Source: an uncultured Dorea sp. (GTDB taxonomy: Bacteria > Bacillota > Clostridia > Lachnospirales > Lachnospiraceae). Taken from it: a stretch of DNA of 64,000 nt. A model generated the notes under the pieces. It was not told the origin of the DNA and ran no database searches. It saw only the letters and a list, made by a program, of their open reading frames with translations. The translations under genes were made by a program, and so were the position numbers. Where the stretch lies: the NCBI RefSeq assembly GCF_934294775.1, contig NZ_CAKRAH010000003.1:45128-109127 (forward strand), read 5' to 3'. Shown one piece after another: positions 55,947 to 62,741 of this stretch; within the stretch, counting starts at the first letter, position 1; every line of letters begins with the position of its first letter.

Positions 55947-56675
55947 CTATTTTGCAAAGGATTCTTTTACAAAATCTAATACTTCTAAGTTTTTCTTTCT
56001 GATATTTGTATCCTTTTCCATATCCTCTACCGTCATCCAGTAGTAATGAATTCCATTCATCTCAAAATCCATTTCTTTTTCCTGCTGTGGAAATTCTGAT
56101 ATTTTTACTTCATATAAACGGTGATCGTACAAACGGTTTTCATTATGACTAACTGAAAATTTTTCCTGTACCCTTGAGGTAATATATTTGCATTTAATTT
56201 TCTCTTTATCAATATTTAACCGTGAAGATATCTGTTCTTTTATAAAAGCTTCATTACCGCTTTCCTGCGTCTTCATGTTCAAAAACAATTTGCAATCCCA
56301 TCGTTCGTCATAATAGACCAGAAAATATTTCTCTGCTGATTCATACGGATTCTGAATAACAACCAAAGAATGCTTATGTTGAATCATATCTAAATCTTCA
56401 ATTTCTTTTAATAATACCTTGTGATCATACTTATTTTTATACATCTGAATAACATCCCATACTATTTTCATGGCATATACAATTCCTATAATACAGAAAA
56501 TTCCTTTTATATATCTGCCCGGTATACCGAATATTTTCCCATATGTTGCAGTAAATACTGATAATAAAAATGAAATTCCTGCAATAATTGTATCTAATGC
56601 CACTTTATTTCCTATAAATTCTCTCTTTTTCTCTAGTAGTAGTTCTAATTTGTCTTTATCAATTAGTAATTTCAT
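55947..56675 (-). CDS. Two-helix membrane protein with NUDIX-like C-terminal domain
   Basis: 242 residues: a short charged N-terminus, two membrane segments (about 27-46 and 56-75), then a soluble domain from about 95. The latter (LVVIQNPYESAEKYFLVYYD, WDCKLFLNMKTQESGNEAFI, KEQISSRLNIDKEKIKCKYI, and a closing YYWMTVEDMEKDTNIRKKNL) has the strand/helix order of a NUDIX fold but lacks the GGxxExGE catalytic pattern. It resembles the 2TM plus SMODS-associated NUDIX-like proteins described as effectors in nucleotide-signalling immunity, from memory of the pattern only. No CD-NTase or other partner flanks it. Lone gene; function unknown. Confidence 0.6.
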   Translation of the reverse strand: MKLLIDKDKLELLLEKKREFIGNKVALDTIIAGISFLLSVFTATYGKIFGIPGRYIKGIFCIIGIVYAMKIVWDVIQMYKNKYDHKVLLKEIEDLDMIQHKHSLVVIQNPYESAEKYFLVYYDERWDCKLFLNMKTQESGNEAFIKEQISSRLNIDKEKIKCKYITSRVQEKFSVSHNENRLYDHRLYEVKISEFPQQEKEMDFEMNGIHYYWMTVEDMEKDTNIRKKNLEVLDFVKESFAK

Positions 56676-56777
56676 TTAACACATCCTTTTATGTTTTTCC
56701 TCTCCTATCTACAAGCGAAAATTTACTTTGTCATTCTAACATATTTTTATTTGGTTTGTCACCTAATAATTAATTCT

Positions 56778-57320
56778 TCATTTTCTCACTTCATTTTTTA
56801 ATCGCTTTAATATACTCCCACTGATCACACATCCAGCCATACACCCCAGACTATTGTGTATGATATCATCAAGCTCAAACAGTCCTCTATGCAAAATCAG
56901 CTGTAATGATTCAATCCCGAAAGATAACACGATACCGCATAGTAGTCCCTGCCACCATCTTACTTTTCTTCCGCACATAAATGGCAGGAGCAATCCAGCC
57001 GGGAATAACAGGATGCAGTTTAAGAGACTTTCTTTTAACATCTCACGGCTTCCTGCCATCACTGCCTTCCATGACCAGAATATCTCCAGATTGTAGCGGG
57101 CATAGGGTTCCGGATTTCTTGTGAATACGGTTGATGCGTAGACAACGGCTACGAAAGTCAGAAATAAAAGTCCCGCAATGGCCTGTGATTTCCGGATCTT
57201 TTGTTCTTTTACTTTTCGTATAGATATTGCTGCTGCGATGGCAAATATGAGTAGAAATGCCAGGATTTCCCGCTGTGTCCATGCTTTGTTGTATTCTATA
57301 AAAAGCTGATATATATCCAT
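56778..57320 (-). CDS. VanZ family membrane protein
   Basis: 180 residues, five membrane segments, with the VanZ signature NCILLFPAGLLLPFMCGRKV, GIVLSFGIESLQLILHRGLF and ELDDIIHNSLGCMAGCVISG. VanZ proteins give low teicoplanin resistance in one operon but most members have unknown roles. I chose the ATG at 57320; a GTG at 57332 is an alternative. It lies about 0.1 kb downstream of the MATE gene on the same strand. Confidence 0.88.
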   Translation of the reverse strand: MDIYQLFIEYNKAWTQREILAFLLIFAIAAAISIRKVKEQKIRKSQAIAGLLFLTFVAVVYASTVFTRNPEPYARYNLEIFWSWKAVMAGSREMLKESLLNCILLFPAGLLLPFMCGRKVRWWQGLLCGIVLSFGIESLQLILHRGLFELDDIIHNSLGCMAGCVISGSILKRLKNEVRK

Positions 57321-57429
57321 TCTTTTTTTCACTTTCTTTGTATCTATCTAATGCCGATTGTCATAGCTTTTAGTCTGCCATAAGTCAAGCTCCCGCAAAG
57401 CGAATCACCTAAATTGCAGGAATGATTTT

Positions 57430-58773
57430 TCAGACGCGCTCCAGAAGCTTCGTCGACTTTCGTATACAATACAGACAAGTCGGTGCAATATAACAGCAGG
57501 CTGTGATCCAGGCTGTCTGATCTGCAAAGCAGATGGCCGTGTATCCATAAGTTCCGACAAATCCAACACTTACAACGATTCTCGCTATCATCTCCGTCAC
57601 ACCAGAAAACACTGCTCTTCCGGAATATCCAAGTCCCTGTGTCACCATACGGCATACGTTAAGGATTCCAAGGCTCCAGTAGAAGAATCCCAGGCAGCGC
57701 AGATATTTGCCCGATGCATTCAGGACGTCTACAGCCGACTTGCTTACGAATATCATCGAAAGGGTCCGTCCCGCAAAGATCAGAACCAGTCCGCTTACGA
57801 TACCATATCCGACTCCTACCATAAGGCTCTGGCGGAGGCCCTGCTTAATTCTGTCCGGTTGTCCGGCACCAAGGTTCTGACTGCAGAATACGGAAGCCGC
57901 TGTTGCAATCGCATCAAATGGACACATTGCAAACTGTTTGATACGCATCGCTGCCGTGAATCCGGATACGCAGACGCTTCCAAGTCCGTTATTTGCTGAC
58001 TGCATAACCATACTTCCGATCGCAGTAATCGAAAACTGCAGTCCGGTTGGAAGCCCCATTGCGAGAAGTTCTTTCACCGCACGACCCTTTATCTCCATAT
58101 CTGTTTTCTTAATACGAAGTACTTTCACCTTACGGAACATGTAGACAAGACATAAGATTCCGCTGATCGCCTGCGCTGTGATCGTTGCAATTGCAGCTCC
58201 GGCGCAGCCCCATTTTAATATTACAATGCAGAACAGATCCAGGAAAATGTTCAGTACCGCTGAAAATGCAAGGAACATGAACGGTGTCCGGCTGTCTCCT
58301 ACGGATCTTAATATGCTCGATAAGTAGTTATATAATAAGGTAAATGGAATTCCAAGAAAGATAATCAACAGATACGAATACGCTCCATCGAAGATATCTT
58401 CCGGTACAGATAATATATGTAAAATCTGCGGACATAATATAGCACAGGTACTCGTTACGACCGCTGCGATCACTACGGTGATCACAGCTCCGTTGAAGAC
58501 GTAATTACGCATCGTGTCTAATTTCTCCGCCCCGAAATATTTTGCAACCGGTACGCCAAATCCGGTACAGCATCCCATGCAGAATCCAAGTACCAGAAAC
58601 TGCACGCTGCTGCTTGCTCCTACACTTGCCAGCGCCTTGGCTCCTAAGATCTGCCCTACGATTGCTGCGTCAATAATATTATAAGTCTGTTGTAATAAGT
58701 TACCAATTAAAAGAGGCAACGCAAACTGCAGCATCAGCTTTAGCGGGTTGCCTTTTGTCATAGATGTTGACAT
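57430..58773 (-). CDS. MATE family efflux transporter
   Basis: 447 residues, 12 membrane segments in two related halves. MATE signatures: LPLLIGNLLQQTYNIIDAAI, YLSSILRSVGDSRTPFMFLA, LPTGLQFSITAIGSMVMQSA and AASVFCSQNLGAGQPDRIKQ. Exports cationic drugs or metabolites in exchange for Na+ or H+; substrate unknown. Promoter at 58926-58953. Confidence 0.93.
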   Translation of the reverse strand: MSTSMTKGNPLKLMLQFALPLLIGNLLQQTYNIIDAAIVGQILGAKALASVGASSSVQFLVLGFCMGCCTGFGVPVAKYFGAEKLDTMRNYVFNGAVITVVIAAVVTSTCAILCPQILHILSVPEDIFDGAYSYLLIIFLGIPFTLLYNYLSSILRSVGDSRTPFMFLAFSAVLNIFLDLFCIVILKWGCAGAAIATITAQAISGILCLVYMFRKVKVLRIKKTDMEIKGRAVKELLAMGLPTGLQFSITAIGSMVMQSANNGLGSVCVSGFTAAMRIKQFAMCPFDAIATAASVFCSQNLGAGQPDRIKQGLRQSLMVGVGYGIVSGLVLIFAGRTLSMIFVSKSAVDVLNASGKYLRCLGFFYWSLGILNVCRMVTQGLGYSGRAVFSGVTEMIARIVVSVGFVGTYGYTAICFADQTAWITACCYIAPTCLYCIRKSTKLLERV

Positions 58774-58925
58774 GTAATCTTGCTCCTCCCTTGTGACGGA
58801 TCCGGATTTTTCTTGAATATAATATACATAGAATCTATCCGTTCCTTACGAACACATGTTGATTCACATAAATTTTCTATACCAAATTTTCGAATTATGT
58901 ATGCCGGATTTCGTACAATATCTTA

Positions 58926-58953
58926 ATTATATATCATTTTGTTTTAACTGCAA
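58926..58953 (-). promoter_or_regulatory. Sigma-A promoter of the MATE gene
   Basis: On the minus strand TTGCAG (58948-58953), 16-bp spacer, TATAAT (58926-58931). The 345-bp divergent spacer 58774-59118 also holds the NSS promoter and leader ORF; I see nothing else in it. Confidence 0.65.
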
Positions 58954-59007
58954 TACCTCTGTTTGCAAATTTCTCTCTATATTAGTAGTGACTTTACCAC
59001 ACAAACG

Positions 59008-59016
59008 TGATAAAAT
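59008..59016 (+). promoter_or_regulatory. Extended -10 promoter of the NSS transporter
   Basis: TG (59008-59009), A, TAAAAT (59011-59016). No convincing -35. Predicted leader about 95 nt, containing the 13-codon ORF. Confidence 0.5.
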
Positions 59017-59080
59017 AAACCAATCCCGTGTATGAATATTTTTCATACACAATCATCAAAAACTTATAAGAAAGAGGGGA

Positions 59081-59122
59081 ATGGCTGATCTGTTTATAGA
59101 GACAGGTCAGGAAATAACATGA
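59081..59122 (+). CDS. 13-codon leader ORF coupled to the NSS gene
   Basis: ATG at 59081 encodes MADLFIETGQEIT and stops at TGA 59120-59122, which overlaps the NSS start as ATGA. AGAGGGG lies immediately upstream, with short spacing. Within it CTGATCTGT (59085-59093) pairs with ACAGGTCAG (59102-59110), allowing one G-U pair, and the 3' arm includes the start of the NSS ribosome site. Translation of the leader would open the hairpin. Not proven to be translated. Confidence 0.4.
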   Translation: MADLFIETGQEIT

Positions 59123-60492
59123 ACAATGAAACAAACAAAAGAAGTACCTTCTCCGGTAAGATTGGATTTGTCTTGTCGGCAGCAGGTGCATCGGTAGGAC
59201 TGGGAAATATCTGGAGATTCCCGTATCTGGCAGCAAAGTATGGCGGTGGTATCTTCCTGCTGGTTTACATTTTGCTGGCACTGACATTTGGTTACACGAT
59301 GATCGTTGCAGAATCGGCTCTTGGACGTATGACACGCAAAAGTCCGGTAGGCGCTTTCAAATTTTTCGGGAAAGCCGGATGGCTATCCTTTGGCGGATGG
59401 ATCAACGCGATCATTCCAATTCTGATCGTACCGTATTACTCCGTAATCGGTGGATGGGTCATCAAGTATCTGGTCGAGTACATTCAGGGAAATGCAAAGG
59501 CACTTGCAACAGATGGATATTTTTCAGATTTTATTTCAAACGGGGTATCCACAGAAGTCTGCTTTGTAGTCTTCTGCCTGTTCACGCTGATCATCATCTA
59601 TGCTGGTGTGCGTAACGGAATCGAGCGAGTATCAAAATTTATTATGCCGGTGCTGATCGTGCTTTCTATCATCATCGCCATCTACTCGGTAACAAGACCC
59701 GGTGCAATTTCCGGTGTGAAATATTTCCTCGTACCGAACATTAAGAACTTTTCATGGATGACAGTTGTTGCCGCAATGGGACAGATGTTCTACTCTCTGT
59801 CGATCGCCATGGGTATTCTGGTAACATTTGGTTCTTATATGAAGAAAGATACTTCAATTGAAGATTCTACAAGAAATGTAGAGGTATTCGACACTGCGAT
59901 TGCGATTATGGCGGGTCTTATGATCATCCCTGCGGTATTTGCTTTCTCCGGCGGTGATCCGGATACTCTGCAGGCGGGACCATCACTGATGTTTATTACA
60001 ATTCCAAAGGTATTTGCCAACATGGGATTTGGAACGGCTGTTGGAATTCTTTTCTTCCTGCTTGTATTATTTGCAGCAGTGACAAGCTCTATCGCACTGA
60101 CAGAAAGTGCTGTCTCTACTTTTGAAGATGAGCTTGGCTGGGGTCGTAAAAAAGCAACCGTAGTATGCGGAGTCATTATGCTTGCACTTGGTACACTCTC
60201 CTGCCTTGGATATGGACCACTTGCATTTGTAAAAATCATTGGTATGCAGTTCCTGGATTTCTTTGATTTCCTGACGAACTCCGTAATGATGCCGATCGCA
60301 GCTCTTATGACTTGCTTATTCATAACAAAAATTGTTGGCCTTGACCGCATAGAAGAAGAGATTCGTCTTGGAGAAGGATCCTTCCGCAGAAAGAAGATAT
60401 TCGTCGTTATGATCAAATATCTGTGCCCTGTTTTTGTTATTATTATTCTGGCAAGTTCTGTGGCGAATGCGTTTGGGTGGATTTCTATGTAA
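59119..60492 (+). CDS. Sodium-dependent amino-acid transporter (NSS/SNF family)
   Basis: 457 residues, 11-12 membrane segments of the LeuT fold. TM1 has the unwound signature GASVGLGNIWRFPYLAAKYG, with Na+/substrate residues; VPYYSVIGGWVIKYL follows, and FAAVTSSIALTESAVSTFED is the TM8 Na+ site region. Relatives (LeuT, MhsT, Tyt1) import neutral or aromatic amino acids. Being near iorAB-paaK an aromatic substrate is attractive but unproven. Start ATG at 59119 overlaps the leader ORF stop. Confidence 0.93.
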   Translation: MNNETNKRSTFSGKIGFVLSAAGASVGLGNIWRFPYLAAKYGGGIFLLVYILLALTFGYTMIVAESALGRMTRKSPVGAFKFFGKAGWLSFGGWINAIIPILIVPYYSVIGGWVIKYLVEYIQGNAKALATDGYFSDFISNGVSTEVCFVVFCLFTLIIIYAGVRNGIERVSKFIMPVLIVLSIIIAIYSVTRPGAISGVKYFLVPNIKNFSWMTVVAAMGQMFYSLSIAMGILVTFGSYMKKDTSIEDSTRNVEVFDTAIAIMAGLMIIPAVFAFSGGDPDTLQAGPSLMFITIPKVFANMGFGTAVGILFFLLVLFAAVTSSIALTESAVSTFEDELGWGRKKATVVCGVIMLALGTLSCLGYGPLAFVKIIGMQFLDFFDFLTNSVMMPIAALMTCLFITKIVGLDRIEEEIRLGEGSFRRKKIFVVMIKYLCPVFVIIILASSVANAFGWISM

Positions 60493-60540
60493 TACATATA
60501 ACCTGCCACTGGCAGCCTATATTGCATACTTTGGTATCTA
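60490..60540 (+). repeat. Dispersed hairpin repeat, copy F
   Basis: TAATACATATAACCTGCCAC onward, through TTGCATACTTTGGTATCTA. Shares both hairpin and tail with copy A, starting at the NSS stop codon. Confidence 0.75.
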
Positions 60541-60547
60541 AAAAAAT

Positions 60548-60603
60548 GATCTCCGTATGATATTTGTGTAAATACAATATATATCATACAGAGATCTTTT
60601 TTT
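60548..60603 (+). terminator. Terminator of the NSS gene
   Basis: GATCTCCGTATGATAT (60548-60563)/ATATCATACAGAGATC (60581-60596), 16-bp stem with one mismatch, then TTTTTTT (60597-60603). Between it and 60811 I see no supported gene. Confidence 0.9.
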
Positions 60604-60810
60604 AGATACATGTCACTATTCTACAAATTATTCATGTGCTGTATCTTACAATAAATGTACAACTATTCCACATTCTTAATAAAAGGTAATCAGCCTATGA
60701 ATCACTTAGTTATACTTATTATCATCTTCTTCCTCTTTTGCTTCATCCTCGCCTTATGCCTGTGCATGGCAGGTAAGAAATTTATCTTATCAGTCTTCCT
60801 TTATAATATT

Positions 60811-62433
60811 TTATATGTATTTTTTCAAAATAGCGTTCATCTCATCGAACTGCTCTTCCATCTCTTTTACCAGACGGAACTGTGTTCTCGCACGGACCAG
60901 GTTGTGCTCCGGGTAAGCTGTCTTAAAATACACATCTCCCTGAAGGAAATCTGCGAGGAAACGCATGCCGCATTCCAGTGTCATCAGCCTTGCTCCCCAA
61001 GGAAGACTCTCAATCTCTGCCGGAGTCAGAACATCTTTTGCCATCTCCAGATATCCTTTTACGTAAATGTCATACAGATCTATGTCAAAATGTACCTTGT
61101 CCAGATCTTTCTCATCCTCTTCTGCAGTCGAAGCACCAAAACGGATCGAATCGCCAAAGTCATTCGCTGCAAGGCCCGGCATGATCGTATCCAGGTCTAT
61201 GATACATAATCCTTCGTCTGTATCCTTATCAAAGAGAATGTTATTCAGCTTCGTATCGTTATGTGTTACACGAAGCGGCAGTTTTCCCTCTTCTAACTGC
61301 TTCATCAATACATCGCAGTCATCCTTACGGGATAATACGAAATCAATCTCCTCACAGCACTGGCGCGCTCTGTTCTTCACATCTTTTCGCTGTGCGTCTT
61401 CAAAATCACGGAAGCGCTTAGCAGTATCATGAAACTTCGGAATCGTCTCATAAAGGCTCTCCGCCGGATAATCACCCAGCTGCTTTAAGAAATGTCCGAA
61501 GCTAAGTGCAGACTGATAGAACTGCTCCGGTCTTTCCACCATCTGATAGCATACGGAATTCGGCACATAGTGCAGGCAGCGCCATGGCTGTCCATCTGCG
61601 TCTTCAAAATACGTCTCCCCGGATTTTGTCTTAATATAGGACAACGTCTCACGATCCAGATCGCCGCCTTCCTCACGGATCACATTTCTTAAATATTCGG
61701 TAACGCCAAAGATATTGTCCATAACCTGATCCGGATTCTTGAATACGTTGATATTGATGCGCTGAAGCACATACAGCGGCACATCCGTACCGTCTGCTCC
61801 CGGCATATAGACTGCGTATGTCTCATTGATATGTCCTTCTCCAAATGGCTTCACATAGCTGCACTGCATTCCAAAACCAAATGCATAGACCGCATCTTCC
61901 AGGCTTCTGCTGTCCACACCTTCAATCTTTCTTCTGGTAGAAAAGATCACTTCACCGGCCTCGACCTTACGTCCGGATTCAATCACACAATCCGATTTTA
62001 CAACACTTCCAAGTCCGATATGTGCACCTGCACCGACACTTGATCCGTGATCTACGATGGCACCACTATTTACCAGTACGGCACGTTCAATCTTTGTCTG
62101 TGTATTCACGACCGCTCTTTGCATCACAAAGCATCCAGGCTCCAGAACTGCACTTGGACTTACGATTGCTGATGGATGAACGATTGCCGGAACTTCATAA
62201 CCTTCTTCCAGTAATTTGTCCGTCCAGTACAGACGAGTCTTGTTGTTCCCAAATGCTGCTACTGCAACTTGGTATTCATCATGTCTGATCACGTAGTCGC
62301 AACACATACCAATGACATCGTCGCTTTTTACTGCATCGTCTAAAAATACTACCTTTTCATACCCCAAAGCCTGCGCGGTTTCCTTTACCATACGACCGAA
62401 ACCACCTGCGCCTAGAATTAGTAAACTTTTCAT
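60811..62433 (-). CDS. Fusion: PglD-like LbH acetyltransferase + NahK-like N-acetylhexosamine 1-kinase
   Basis: 540 residues in two parts. Residues 1 to about 180 resemble PglD-type sugar O-/N-acyltransferases: a Rossmann-like start (SLLILGAGGFGRMVKETAQA), then hexapeptide turns of a left-handed beta-helix (IVHPSAIVSPSAVLEPGCFV, AIVDHGSSVGAGAHIGLGSV) with candidate catalytic H129. Residues about 185-540 match NahK/LnpB aminoglycoside-phosphotransferase-fold kinases that make GlcNAc/GalNAc 1-phosphate: EGHINETYAVYM, LRVTHNDTKLNNILFD (D393), IIDLDTIMPG (D413/D415), DFGDSIRFGASTAEEDEKDL and LVRARTQFRLVKEMEE. It stands alone with no sugar operon around it. Coupling acetylation or nucleotide-sugar steps to kinase activity is inference. 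Confidence 0.88.
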   Translation of the reverse strand: MKSLLILGAGGFGRMVKETAQALGYEKVVFLDDAVKSDDVIGMCCDYVIRHDEYQVAVAAFGNNKTRLYWTDKLLEEGYEVPAIVHPSAIVSPSAVLEPGCFVMQRAVVNTQTKIERAVLVNSGAIVDHGSSVGAGAHIGLGSVVKSDCVIESGRKVEAGEVIFSTRRKIEGVDSRSLEDAVYAFGFGMQCSYVKPFGEGHINETYAVYMPGADGTDVPLYVLQRININVFKNPDQVMDNIFGVTEYLRNVIREEGGDLDRETLSYIKTKSGETYFEDADGQPWRCLHYVPNSVCYQMVERPEQFYQSALSFGHFLKQLGDYPAESLYETIPKFHDTAKRFRDFEDAQRKDVKNRARQCCEEIDFVLSRKDDCDVLMKQLEEGKLPLRVTHNDTKLNNILFDKDTDEGLCIIDLDTIMPGLAANDFGDSIRFGASTAEEDEKDLDKVHFDIDLYDIYVKGYLEMAKDVLTPAEIESLPWGARLMTLECGMRFLADFLQGDVYFKTAYPEHNLVRARTQFRLVKEMEEQFDEMNAILKKYI

Positions 62434-62634
62434 TACTTTTTTCTCCCAACTGTATTTGTCTTTTGTATTTTTTCAATACTGAGCTTTTTATATCATAACA
62501 TATATTTTTATACATTGTATATAAATATTGGTTTTTAAATAAATAATCTTTTCATCTCATTATCTGTTTAGCCATGTGTTTTCCGGACGTGTATGAAATA
62601 GAAATGCTTAATACAAAATATACACCAATTTCTG

Positions 62635-62663
62635 TTGACAAAATAATATTATCTCTTTATAAT
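62635..62663 (+). promoter_or_regulatory. Perfect consensus sigma-A promoter of the GST-like gene
   Basis: TTGACA (62635-62640), exactly 17 bp, TATAAT (62658-62663): a full match to the housekeeping consensus. AAAATATACACCAAT, just upstream (62616-62630), also occurs at 29745-29759. The rest of the 308-bp spacer 62434-62741 is AT-rich and shows nothing else. Confidence 0.9.
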
Positions 62664-62741
62664 CTCAATCATAAATATTTTCATATAATTCATATCTATT
62701 AAGTATGAATTATGATTAACAGACTCAAAGGAGGAACTTAC

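Noticed and set aside
57344..57655. 103-codon minus-strand frame over the MATE 3' end
   Set aside because: Out-of-frame shadow of the MATE gene; no SD.
60697..61209. Plus-strand frame starting MNHLVILIIIFFLFCFILAL
   Set aside because: The hydrophobic start is suggestive, but the SD is poor and most of the frame is antisense to the acetyltransferase-kinase gene.
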